From JBGQMW01 sp963769845 (lineage in GTDB: Archaea; Thermoproteota; Bathyarchaeia; Bathyarchaeales; Bathycorpusculaceae), in assembly GCA_963769845.1 (NCBI GenBank), contig CAVYNL010000018.1, positions 46,252 to 110,251 on the forward strand: a DNA stretch of 64,000 nt, written 5' to 3'. The translations under genes were made by a program, and so were the position numbers. Below, piece after piece: positions 52,665-61,022 of the stretch. The first letter of the stretch is position 1. Each line of letters begins with the position of its first letter. The notes below the pieces were generated by a model. That model was given only the letters and a program-made list of their open reading frames with translations. It did no database searches and was not told where the DNA came from.

Positions 52665-53030
52665 ATGGGCGGCGAGCCCCAGGAAAAGGAGCTCTACTCC
52701 TTCGGTCCTATGGGAGTTAGGATCTGCTTCAGTCGTCCAGGATTCTTCACACCCGTGGCCAGGAACATCACAAGAATCGTCCTCACAGACAAGCGGATAA
52801 TCGGAGAACCCAAGACGACGGGGACTCTCCCGTTCTTCAAGGACAAAGCTGGTTTTGAAGTGCCGTACAACAGCATAGTCTCAACGGAACGATTCGGCTT
52901 CTTCCTGAACAAGGGCCTCTACATACGGTACCGAGACGCAGAAAATACCAAGGAAGTCTCAATAGTCAGCAGCGGCCAGAACATTTCAAGGGCCGATGAA
53001 ATCGTTAAAAGAACACTCCAGAAACCTTAA
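52665..53030 (+). CDS. PH-like domain protein (121 aa)
   Basis: ATG 52665. A compact protein made of one PH-like domain: RPGFFTPVARNITRIVLTDK, RIIGEPKTTGTLPFFKDKAG, FEVPYNSIVSTERFGFFLNK, GLYIRYRDAENTKEVSIVSS and a C-terminal helix. The LTDKRIIG strand matches the bPH pattern of the 45891 gene. Start of transcription probably near TATA-like TTAAATC at 52592. Role unknown. Confidence 0.65.
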   Translation: MGGEPQEKELYSFGPMGVRICFSRPGFFTPVARNITRIVLTDKRIIGEPKTTGTLPFFKDKAGFEVPYNSIVSTERFGFFLNKGLYIRYRDAENTKEVSIVSSGQNISRADEIVKRTLQKP

Positions 53031-53161
53031 CAATCTACTGGGACGCGGGCGTTAAGACTGCTTTCTTTGTGTGCCTGCCGAAATCCTGGGTGAGCGCCGC
53101 GGTGAAGAGATTATTCCGTTCTACTAAAAGAATCGCGCGATCTGGAGCGAGTGCCGTTGAC

Positions 53162-53182
53162 ATATTTCGTAACGAGAAATAT
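53162..53182. promoter_or_regulatory. Perfect inverted repeat, possible operator
   Basis: ATATTTC-GTAACGA-GAAATAT: 7 bp arms with a 7 bp spacer, 62 bases before the zinc-ribbon gene. No T-run follows, so it is more like a binding site for a dimeric regulator than a terminator. Confidence 0.35.
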
Positions 53183-53243
53183 CCGATTTAACTTTCGCAT
53201 ACTTTCAAAGCTGTAAGCATAGGCGGAAGTCCGAAGTGATTTG

Positions 53244-53558
53244 ATGGTATGGCGGCGTGCGATGCTGAAATGCAGTTGTGGCAACAGAATATCATGGATA
53301 GACGACGCTGTATATGGACCAGTGGTTCATGCGAGTCGATTTGCCACGTGCAAGATATGTGGCAGAAAGCACAGAATCAGGTATCAAAGCGTTGTTCATG
53401 ATTTGGATGGTGCAGTGACCAGCGCACGCGCTAAAGCGAGACCATACAAGTCCAACACAATTTCAAGACCATACCACCAAAAGACCATAAAAGTCCAACG
53501 AATCTTCAAGAAAGATTCATCTGTGCACAAATACGCGCGCGTAAGGACAAGTATTTAA
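53244..53558 (+). CDS. Zinc-ribbon protein with basic tail
   Basis: ATG 53244 (104 aa); MLKCSCGNRISWIDDAVYGP at 53262 is an alternative start. Cys pairs CSC and CKIC, about 30 residues apart, form one zinc site; HASRFATCKICGRKHRIRYQ is the second knuckle. The remaining 55 residues are Lys/Arg-rich. No family; resembles small archaeal nucleic-acid-binding zinc proteins. Confidence 0.55.
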   Translation: MVWRRAMLKCSCGNRISWIDDAVYGPVVHASRFATCKICGRKHRIRYQSVVHDLDGAVTSARAKARPYKSNTISRPYHQKTIKVQRIFKKDSSVHKYARVRTSI

Positions 53559-53582
53559 TAGAAAAACGCCCTACGCAAACAT

Positions 53583-54254
53583 ATGCCGAAACGTGTTCTC
53601 GCTTTTGCAGCACACCCTGACGACGACCTGATCGGATGTGGCGGCAGCCTGGCAAAACACTTGAAACTGGGAAATCACGTCTCTGTATGTTACGTCACTT
53701 CTGGAGAAGCAGGCAGCCTCGAGAACTCAAAAGAAGAATTGGCACGAATAAGAGAAGACGAAGCAAAGAAAGCCGCAGAGATCATTGGTTTCACAGACAT
53801 AATCTTCCTCAGAAACCGTGATGGATATCTGGAATATAACGAACCAAGCCTGACGCAACTTGTGGAACTGATCAGAAAAAAGCAGCCGCATGTTGTTTAT
53901 GTTCATCATCATTTGGACGCCCACGAAGACCATAAGGTGACTTCTCGGCTTGTGAATGAAGCAATCGGAAGAGCCGGTGCACCAATATTCCAAGAGTATA
54001 AGGGGGAACCGTGGTCAGTGGAAACTGTCTTGGCATACGAGGTTTGGACACCGCTATCCGAGTTCAATTATGTCGAAGATATCTCCGAATTTGTGAGCAT
54101 CAAAACTGCCGCTCTGAGAAAGCATCAATCGCAGATCAAAACCATCCACTACGACGAAGCAACCGAAGGCCTAGCGAGGTACAGGGGAGCGATGACTGGA
54201 AAGGGAAAGTACTGCGAAGTGTTTGCAGTGAACAAGGTCACACACCTGTTCTAG
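53583..54254 (+). CDS. PIG-L/LmbE-family deacetylase
   Basis: 223 residues. The metal-binding motif AHPDDDLIGCGG (residues 10-21) and HHHLDAHEDHKVTSRL (near residue 105) place it in the PIG-L family of zinc-dependent de-N-acetylases acting on N-acetylglucosamine-type substrates (GlcNAc-PI, mycothiol/bacillithiol precursors, chitobiose). LRNRDGYLEYNEPSLTQLVE is typical of the archaeal group. A DinB-type thiol transferase is also in the window (38770), but they are not linked. It starts 24 bases after the zinc-ribbon gene's stop. Confidence 0.93.
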   Translation: MPKRVLAFAAHPDDDLIGCGGSLAKHLKLGNHVSVCYVTSGEAGSLENSKEELARIREDEAKKAAEIIGFTDIIFLRNRDGYLEYNEPSLTQLVELIRKKQPHVVYVHHHLDAHEDHKVTSRLVNEAIGRAGAPIFQEYKGEPWSVETVLAYEVWTPLSEFNYVEDISEFVSIKTAALRKHQSQIKTIHYDEATEGLARYRGAMTGKGKYCEVFAVNKVTHLF

Positions 54255-54404
54255 ACTGTCACTTATTATGCGCGTGCGCCAGGTGAAATGGGTTGTCGAA
54301 AATAGGGCACTGGATCGGCGCGCGGGTTCTTTTGTTGTCAAACGGAAAGGGGTTACAGTCTTCAGAGAAGCTTAGCAGGGGTTAGCGCGCGCTAAACGTG
54401 CGCG

Positions 54405-56231
54405 CTAGCTTGGGAATCGTAGGAATTCGTTGTTGTTTGAGTTGACTATTATGGTTACTGTGGTGCCGATCTGCAGTTTTTCGATTCTGCTGACTGTTGT
54501 GAAGTCTAGGTTCTGTGTGTACACTGCGTAGTCGGTTTGGTTGATGGTTAGGACGTAGATGGTGTTGCCGTTGTTGACGTAGGAGAATCTGTTGGTTAGT
54601 GTTCCGGTTATCGTCGTCTCGTTCGAGGGTTGAACTGTTCCGGCTTGGAATCTGCGTTTTGCTTCTTGAACAAGGTTTGCGCCTTGGTAGCCTTCGCCGG
54701 TCATGACGATTGTGTAGTGGTCCAGGTTTACGGCGTTGACGATTCCGAGTCCGGCCAGTTTGATGGTTTCTTGTGCTGAGGTGGATTCGCCCTGTGCGGT
54801 CCGCCAGTATAGTGGCACGAGCCAGGCGTTCTCACCGTTTATCGGGTAGATTAGGGGCATTTCTGCTTCGTAGGCTCCGGTGGTGGGCATTAGAATGTGG
54901 CTCTCAATGACGTTCTGTGCCTGCAGGCCGCTCTTGATGTCCAGCCCTGTCGTGTCGTAGTACTCTATTCCCGTGTCGGTCGTTTTGAACATTCCCGCCA
55001 TAGTTTGTGCTTCGCCGACGAAGTCAACGGGGACTAGCGCGGTTATCTTGTTTGTGTCGGGGTCGACAATCCATCGGACGTCGTCTGAGATTTCGACTCT
55101 GTTGGTGGATGCGGCTATCCAGCCGAAGCCGCCTGCGAAAATGTCGAAGCCGTTTCCTCTTCTGGTGCCGCCCCACACGTTGATCATGGTTTTGAGCCAG
55201 CCTTCGTCGTAGCGCTGGGTGACCCACCCTGGCGTCTGGTTGATGGTGTAAAAGTTTTCGACTTGGCCGACGTCGTTGTAGATGTATACTCCTTTGGGCT
55301 GGGCGATGAAGGACCATGGTTGAACCTGGGTTGTGGTTAGCACGTATTTCCAGTTGCCGTTGTCATCGGTTGTCAGGGTGGCTCTGCCGTAGGCGTCGGC
55401 GGTGGATTGAGTCCAGTAGGCGTTTCCCTGTATGTTTCCGGTCAAGAACGGTGGAAAGTACAGGAGTCCTTCGGCGACTTTGAAGGGTTTGTCGATGATT
55501 TCAACGTTGAGTTCGGGGTTGTTTGCGTCGACGATGACTAGGCCTTTAACGGTGTTGTCGCCGTACAGGTTCGGCGGGACCATGGTGACTACCCAGACGA
55601 GGCGGCCGTTGTATATGGTTATGTGGGCGGAGCCGACTTTTACGCTTCCAAAGTGTGCGGCGCTTCTTAACGCGATGCTTTCGGCGAGTTCTTGGGTTGT
55701 TAGTCTTAGCATGTTGTCGGGGATTTCATGCTGGAACAATGGTGTTCCCGCGGGTTCGAATGTTAGCATCTGGTTGAAGGCACTTGCGTTGTTGACTCTC
55801 GACACGGCTTGGGTTTGCCACAGCATCAAGGTTGAAAACACGATTATCACGGCTAACGCAAGGGCGGCCAGCCACTTGTACACCTCCTTTCCCCTTGCTC
55901 CCCCAAGGACTGGCCTGTACACCATCCTGCCGTACTTGAGCCGTTCCTCGTTGCCGGAAAACCTAAAGTCGTTAACGTACGCAAGCAGCCACTCAACGGC
56001 TGTAAGGGACAGTTTGAAGAATATCAGCCACAAAACCATGTACACGTCGAGCGTGGCGACTGCGATGGCGATGAACCCGAACAGCGCGCCGAACAAGCCG
56101 AAGACGAGGTATCGCCATTTGTTCCTTATCCAACGATCGGTCGTGGGAAACACGAACACTATTATCCACGTCAGCCACCACAGTAAGGGAAACAATTCCT
56201 TCAACACCTCTTCATGTTCTTGTTTCTTCAC
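54405..56231 (-). CDS. Large membrane protein of unknown function
   Basis: 608 residues. Four membrane helices in the first 150 residues (LLWWLTWIIVFVF; YLVFGLFGALFGFIAIAVAT; VLWLIFFKLSLTAVEWLLAY; WLAALALAVIIVFSTLMLW) with a basic cytoplasmic loop, then about 450 extracellular residues rich in strands, Asn, Thr and Trp. Parts such as AYWTQSTADAYGRATLTTDD repeat the look of surface beta-domains. No catalytic motif or named family recognised. GCGCGC motifs flank it at both ends. Confidence 0.6.
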   Translation of the reverse strand: MKKQEHEEVLKELFPLLWWLTWIIVFVFPTTDRWIRNKWRYLVFGLFGALFGFIAIAVATLDVYMVLWLIFFKLSLTAVEWLLAYVNDFRFSGNEERLKYGRMVYRPVLGGARGKEVYKWLAALALAVIIVFSTLMLWQTQAVSRVNNASAFNQMLTFEPAGTPLFQHEIPDNMLRLTTQELAESIALRSAAHFGSVKVGSAHITIYNGRLVWVVTMVPPNLYGDNTVKGLVIVDANNPELNVEIIDKPFKVAEGLLYFPPFLTGNIQGNAYWTQSTADAYGRATLTTDDNGNWKYVLTTTQVQPWSFIAQPKGVYIYNDVGQVENFYTINQTPGWVTQRYDEGWLKTMINVWGGTRRGNGFDIFAGGFGWIAASTNRVEISDDVRWIVDPDTNKITALVPVDFVGEAQTMAGMFKTTDTGIEYYDTTGLDIKSGLQAQNVIESHILMPTTGAYEAEMPLIYPINGENAWLVPLYWRTAQGESTSAQETIKLAGLGIVNAVNLDHYTIVMTGEGYQGANLVQEAKRRFQAGTVQPSNETTITGTLTNRFSYVNNGNTIYVLTINQTDYAVYTQNLDFTTVSRIEKLQIGTTVTIIVNSNNNEFLRFPS

Positions 56232-56312
56232 TCAGGTTGAGTGAGTCGTTCAATATTAAACTTGGCCAGCGCGCGCCTCGTGTCACACTCAAATTGAACC
56301 CAGAGAAATATC

Positions 56313-56495
56313 GTGTGCTCACTTCTGAACCTTACGCGACAAGCATCGACGCGCGCGACAGGACTCACAGGCGAAGACATAGGAAGACCAAAGGAAAGAG
56401 GCAAAGCGATACTGAAAGAAATGGCCGGCAGGCTGATCGAGCGCAGAAGCGCGGAAGAGGCTATCAAAGACTACGATAGTCAAATCGCAAACTAA
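56313..56495 (+). pseudogene. C-terminal remnant of a creatininase-like protein (tentative)
   Basis: The frame reads TRATGLTGEDIGRPKERGKA, then ILKEMAGRLIERRSAEEAI. The ATGxTG...A/P-x-x-E/G-x-x-I pattern resembles the C-terminus of creatinine amidohydrolase-family enzymes. Nothing of the N-terminal 180 residues is present. A GCGCGCG motif encodes the TRA residues at the left border. Likely a gene stub. Confidence 0.3.
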
Positions 56496-56571
56496 TAGCA
56501 GCGCTCGCTGAACCTTCCATTTTTCGTTTCCGATAACTAGCGTGCGCTTGCGTCGATCATAACGCGCGCGC

Positions 56572-56727
56572 GTTGACATAAGAGACGTCGGCATCGCAGC
56601 TAAAGCGTACGGTGCCAGACCAGACTCTCCCAACTGGAACCCGATTGCAGACATCAACAAAGACGGCAAGGTCGACATGAAAGACATAGACGCGATCGCC
56701 AAACACTACGGAGACCATTACTACTAA
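56572..56727 (+). pseudogene. Orphan dockerin type I domain, third
   Basis: A full two-repeat dockerin read VDIRDVGIAAKAYGARPDSP, then NPIADINKDGKVDMKDIDAI and AKHYGDHYY, with a proper stop but no start: its first codon directly follows the GCGCGCGCG motif at 56562. Both calcium loops are intact, so it was the C-terminus of a secreted protein whose front part is gone. Confidence 0.6.
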
Positions 56728-56851
56728 CCGTCACCATCTGCGGAACCATGCGCTAAGTGCGACATAGCACGCAGTGGTATAAGTCGGCCTGTTATTTTCT
56801 GTTGGTGAATCTGACGTCTTGCTCTTCTTTCTGAATCAGTTCTCAGATATT

Positions 56852-57271
56852 CTAATGCGCAAGGCTAGAGTGAGACAGGTACAGCTCATCGATTCTTACT
56901 GAATTTCCTTCCAGTTCTTTTAGATGAGCTTGGATAGTTATGCATATGTTTGTTCTGAGCTGGTCTTTGTGTTCTATGGGTAGCATCTCGATTTTTTGGG
57001 CTAACTTGAGATCTTCGAGGGTGTTTTTAATCCAGTTCTTGAAGTCGTTCCTTTCGAGATGGAAAACCAAGCTTTCAAGCTTAACAGATTTGACTTTTTC
57101 TAGGAATTCATTGAGGCTTCTGGCACTTTGTCCGGTTGGCTTGTTAATGTTTTCGTAGAAATAGAATGCTTCTTCGTTGTTTAGAGTTCTAAGTGTTCTG
57201 ATGGCTTTATCTTCAACTCTCACGCCTTGGCATATTCTCTTTTTCTTGTTCTGTTGGGATTCTTTTGGCAT
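56852..57271 (-). CDS. DUF5752 family protein, copy 2
   Basis: ATG 57271 (MPKESQQNKKKRICQGVRVE) is chosen: TTTATAC lies 25-30 bases upstream on the reverse strand, giving a leaderless message, while the longer frame from 57346 would begin upstream of that box. 139 residues. Core: IRTLRTLNNEEAFYFYENIN, KPTGQSARSLNEFLEKVKSV, LVFHLERNDFKNWIKNTLED. Clearly paralogous to the 23240 gene. Confidence 0.75.
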   Translation of the reverse strand: MPKESQQNKKKRICQGVRVEDKAIRTLRTLNNEEAFYFYENINKPTGQSARSLNEFLEKVKSVKLESLVFHLERNDFKNWIKNTLEDLKLAQKIEMLPIEHKDQLRTNICITIQAHLKELEGNSVRIDELYLSHSSLAH

Positions 57272-57514
57272 AGTGAGTCGTGGATTTTGTTGTCGTATAA
57301 ACAAGATATTCTTTATGAATTTGAAATTCACTTTTGAAAAAATCACTTAGCGCGCGCTACTATGTACGGTCGAGAATATGAGTCCACCTAGCGCGCGTGC
57401 GACGTGGCTGAAGATCAGACTTGGAGATGTTCAGAGCGCGCATGAAACCTACCGTTAGCTCTAGGTCTGTAACCAAACCTTGTACCAGTCCCTTCCAAGT
57501 TCAGTAAGACAGCA

Positions 57515-57522
57515 TTTATATG
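57515..57522 (+). promoter_or_regulatory. TATA box upstream of the structured RNA candidate
   Basis: TTTATATG. Expected transcription start 25 bases on is 57543-57548, which coincides with the first base of the long stem at 57547. Confidence 0.5.
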
Positions 57523-57546
57523 CGATACTGCCCAACCTGAGCTTAA

Positions 57547-57619
57547 GGAAGGGTGGGCAGGCAGAAGCTTACAGAGGACTCCTCTCCTTTCTCCTTTTGC
57601 TTCGGCGTTGCCCCCTTCC
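57547..57619 (+). ncRNA. Candidate structured small RNA (about 73 nt)
   Basis: The 5' arm GGAAGG (57547) and GGGCA pair with TGCCC and CCTTCC (57609-57619). Alternatively GGAAGGG pairs perfectly with CCCTTCC. Inside, GAAGC (57564) pairs with GCTTC (57599) and AGAGG-ACT-CCTCT (57573-57585) makes a hairpin. A TATA box is correctly placed upstream. It lacks a T-arm and so is not a standard tRNA. No start codon is sensible within it. Family unknown. Confidence 0.45.
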
Positions 57620-57633
57620 AACACAAGCGCGCG

Positions 57634-58198
57634 CTTGGCAGAGCGAACTGCCGTAGTCGGCGAAATCGGATTAGATGTTGGTTCACATTATTCGCACGCG
57701 CAACTTGAGACCCAACTCCGAACGTTCAGAGAAGAATTGGAAGTCGTCTCTTACCTGCCTCGAATCGTCAGCATCCACAGCTACCGAGCAACTGGACTAG
57801 TAGTTACGGAACTACGGCGGAAGCCCATTGCTGTGCCGATTCTTCATTGGTGGACAGGAACTGTAGAGGAAACTAAGGAAGCTGTGGCGTTAGGATGTTA
57901 CTTCTCTGTGCATTCAGCTGTCGCCAGACACTCAAAGTTTCGCACCGCGGTTCCTCCTGAACGCATTCTCATAGAAAGCGATCATGGCTACACCGATCCA
58001 CCAGCCGCAATTCCGTGTCGAATCGAATGGGTGGAACACTTGGTTGCTCAGCAGTTTGGTCTCAGCAGAAAGGATATTCGACGCCTTGCTTGGCAGAACT
58101 TCGCGACGATTGTCCAGAAAACGAACACGCACAAATTGCTGCCAAGGCCACTTGTGGCGAAAATGACTGAAGCTTGTCATGAAACTGACCGCGCGTAG
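57634..58198 (+). pseudogene. TatD-family hydrolase, N-terminal truncation
   Basis: The open frame begins at about 57608 (TTG, inside the structured RNA candidate) but family similarity starts at TAVVGEIGLDVGSHYSHAQL. It has GEIGLD, VSIHSYRATGLVVTELRRKP, ALGCYFSVHSAVA and RILIESDHGYTDPPA. The last contains the C-terminal metal-ligand Asp of TatD amidohydrolases. The N-terminal HxH motif and about 80 residues are missing, and a GCGCGCGC motif sits exactly at the break (57628). The remaining half resembles the TatD proteins of Qat-type defence loci as well as housekeeping TatD; no QatA/B/C partner is present. Probably a broken gene. Confidence 0.65.
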
Positions 58199-58312
58199 AC
58201 GCGCGCTAAGTGCTGATCTCTTCCAGCCTGTCCATGAGCGCTCGGTCGCCAGATTAAGTTTCATAGCCTTAACGGTCAAGTTTTAAGTCAGGCGCGCGCG
58301 CACTAGGTTTAA

Positions 58313-59197
58313 ATGAATAGAATCCAATTCGTTTCTATGGACCCTCTTGCATTCTACTCCAAACCTGGCATGATGACAGATCCGGGCAAACACGCATATC
58401 TATTGGCAGGTCTTCCCGATGACCTGGTCTCGCTTTGTTCGGTTGTTCAAAACAATCTGATCCATGTCTTCTGGGCCAAGCGAATGGGAGTAAACCTGAC
58501 GGAGGTCCAGCAGAGCACTCTACAGATGCGGTCAGTTTCCGAAAAACTCGCTCATATAGCCGAAACAAATGATCAACCTCTTAACATACCCAGACCCATT
58601 GATCGGCGCCAAGTTGGGAACTGCCGTGACTTCACCCTCCTTCTAGTTTCTATTTTACGCCATAAAGGCATCCCAGCGAGGGCTCGCTGTGGCTTCGGCG
58701 CGTATTTCGAGCCCGGTCATTATGAAGATCATTGGGTTTGCGAGTACTGGAATGCTTTGAAGAGGCGTTGGGTGATGGTAGACTCGCAGCTCGACTCCTT
58801 CCAAACAGGAGCCCTGAACATCAAATTCAACCCATTAGATGTTCCACCTGATGAGTTCCTCACCGCAGGTAAGGCTTGGAAGATGTGCCGCTCGGGAAAA
58901 GCGGATCCTGACAAGTTTGGCATTTTTGACATGCACGGGCTCAGGTTTGTCTGGGGTGACGTTGTAAGGGATTTCTTGGCTCTAAACAAAGTCGAGATCT
59001 TGCCTTGGGACGGAGGTTGGGGCTTTCTAGACCAAAAACTCTCTGACCCACTCCCCGACAATGAAACTCTCATGCTGTACGACAGAATAGCCGCGATGAC
59101 TGTCGAAATCAACGAAGAATTCTCTGAAATCAGAGCTTACTACAAGAACGAACCTAGATTCCACACGCCCTCCGAATGGGGTTCACAAAAAGAATAG
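58313..59197 (+). CDS. Transglutaminase-like protein
   Basis: 294 residues. The catalytic triad region reads RQVGNCRDFTLLLVSILRHK (Cys near 103), YEDHWVCEYWNALKRRWVMV (His near 141) and VDSQLD (Asp near 157). Middle segment GIPARARCGFGAYFEPGHYE is typical of the superfamily. No signal peptide, so cytoplasmic; may act as a protease or amide hydrolase. Its TAG stop merges with a GCGCGC motif (TAGCGCGC), the left edge of the repeat element that follows. Confidence 0.9.
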   Translation: MNRIQFVSMDPLAFYSKPGMMTDPGKHAYLLAGLPDDLVSLCSVVQNNLIHVFWAKRMGVNLTEVQQSTLQMRSVSEKLAHIAETNDQPLNIPRPIDRRQVGNCRDFTLLLVSILRHKGIPARARCGFGAYFEPGHYEDHWVCEYWNALKRRWVMVDSQLDSFQTGALNIKFNPLDVPPDEFLTAGKAWKMCRSGKADPDKFGIFDMHGLRFVWGDVVRDFLALNKVEILPWDGGWGFLDQKLSDPLPDNETLMLYDRIAAMTVEINEEFSEIRAYYKNEPRFHTPSEWGSQKE

Positions 59198-59221
59198 CGC
59201 GCATTTCGATTTGTTACACTA

Positions 59222-59321
59222 GCGCGCGCTAAAAAATTAGAAAAACTGGATTGTTACACGTTTGATACGGTATTTTGCTACAAAACAATGGTCTATTCCA
59301 CTGTTTCTCACTTAGCGCGCT
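59222..59321. repeat. Short element bounded by GCGCGC motifs (copy 3)
   Basis: A 100 bp segment from GCGCGCGCT (59222-59230) to AGCGCGCT (59314-59321). Interior TTGTTACAC (59251-59259) and TATTTTGCTACAAAA (59271-59285) align with the element at 22947-23067. A minimal pair, GCGCGC...TTTGTTACACTAGCGCGC, sits directly to its left (59197-59230). Confidence 0.55.
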
Positions 59322-59408
59322 ACTCTAGGAGTCCTTCAAGCTCCGCCACTTCATCCGAAAGTGTTATCTGAAGCTTAGCACATAGTATGACATTGGAGGG
59401 AAAAACTC

Positions 59409-60868
59409 TTGAAGAAGACAGTTCTCTTCACGGTTGTTGACTATCGCGCTCATTGGTACACTCATGATGGGCTTCAGCTTCAAGAGCGCAGGCGGATTGA
59501 GTCCGTATTCTAAGCCGCAGGTTCAGACTAGCAATTCGAACAGTACAATCTTCGAGGACAGTTTCGAAAACTACACTGTCGGTTCCTTTCCGTCGATCGG
59601 AGGGTGGGAAATGTGGTTCAATGGTGCCGGTGACGGATATCAGGCAATCGTGGATAACGTTTCATTTTCATCCCTCAAAGTGTCTCCAGCTCTGGGGATA
59701 TGATTACTGGGCGGGTTTTGCAGCCAAACGGTTTTCTACGGACCTTTCGAAAATTGGTTTTGAAGCGTATGTGCTGGTGCCGGAGCTTGTGGGAGGCTCC
59801 TGTGACAGCGCCCGAATCAGTTTCACAAAATGGACCTCACCATCCACATCAACGGAGATAGCGCCAGTTACTCTACTTGGTGACGGAAGAATCACTTCGG
59901 ACGGCAGGGACCTGGGAACGTACACGACGAACGCGTGGTACAAGATCACACTGATCTTGGATAGACCGACTGGGACATACAATGTCTGGGTTAATGACAA
60001 TCTGTGCGGAGAAGACATCAAAGTGACCACTTCTGCTCCCCCCTCAACAGCTAACCCAGCATACGAGATTGAAGCATTCTCCATGAGCCAGTGCTACAAC
60101 CACGTCAAAGTCTACTTCGACGACGTGCAAGTCTTTGGCGCGGGCGAACATCTGCCACCTCCTAATCCTCCGCCATCACCCCCGCCTTCGCCGCCACCAA
60201 GTCCCCCACCATCGCCACCGCCCAATCCTCCGCCTACGCCAGTCGCGTACACGATCTTGTATATTGACCCCGCTAATGTTTCGAACGTCGCCGTTGGATC
60301 AACGTTCAAGGTTACGGTGAATGCAAACAACGTTACGGGTCTGTTTACGTGGCAGATTCTCATTCAGTTCAACGCGTCCGTACTGAATTGTGTCGAAGCC
60401 GTCTACCCGAGCACGGGAGACATCTTCAGCGGTAAGCCTCAAGTTCCAGTGGCGCCCATCATAGACAACGTCGCAGGGACCGTCGTGTATGGCGCATCGC
60501 TCATTGGAAGTGACAGTGCGTTTGGAGACGGAGCATTGTGCGAAATAACGTTCAAAGTCATGGCCATCGGCGAAAGCTCTATAAGCTTTTCACAACCGTA
60601 CGGCGCCAGCACGTTTCTCCTAACCGGAAACCTCGACATCATTCCAGCCACACTGCGGAACAGCTCATTCTCAAACGACCCGCCGACCGGTGACGTGACA
60701 GGCATAAATGGCGTTCCAGACGGCATAGTCGACATGCGAGACGTCGGGCTCATTGCCCGTAACTTCCTAGAATCGGTTCCGCCTGCAACTCCGATTCTGG
60801 ACCTCAATACGGACGCAAAAATAGACATGCGAGACCTCGGCATAGTCGCCCATAATTTCAGACCTTAA
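59409..60868 (+). CDS. Secreted cohesin-dockerin protein, two frameshifts
   Basis: Start TTG 59409 after GGAGGG. The signal peptide begins KKTVLFTVV and continues one frame over (LTIALIGTLMMGFSF), implying an indel near 59434-59441. A second indel near 59681-59690 separates SFSSLK from LQLWGYDYWAGFAAKRFSTD. Restored, the protein is about 485 residues: signal, LamG/jelly-roll-like domain, a (PPS)n Pro linker near 60165-60240, a cohesin-like domain (ILYIDPANVSNVAVGSTFKV, FTWQILIQFNASVL, GDGALCEITFKVM), and a two-repeat dockerin (DGIVDMRDVGLIARNF, DAKIDMRDLGIVAHNF). Cohesin and dockerin in one chain could self-assemble on the cell surface. Confidence 0.8.
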
Positions 60869-61022
60869 CCCTTTCTTTTTTGAGCGTCAATTCAACACAG
60901 GCTCGTTGGCTTATTACTGGATTCTGGAAGTTGACACGAAATTCTCTCAAGCTTGGGCAGCGCGCGCTCGACCTGCTACGACGAGCGACGTGTTCTATAT
61001 CATGCCTATGTCATACTGTTTT

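Noticed and set aside
57547..57620. A tRNA gene (7 bp GGAAGGG/CCCTTCC acceptor-like stem, 73 nt)
   Set aside because: No T-arm with TTCRA, no D-arm and no anticodon loop with U33 can be drawn.
57608..58198. Qat-type defence system based on the TatD-like protein
   Set aside because: No QatA, QatB or QatC gene in the neighbourhood and the TatD-like gene itself is truncated.
60165..60240. CCGCCA/CCATCACC repeats that could look like a satellite or CRISPR
   Set aside because: They encode the in-frame Pro-rich linker of the cohesin-dockerin protein and have no spacers.
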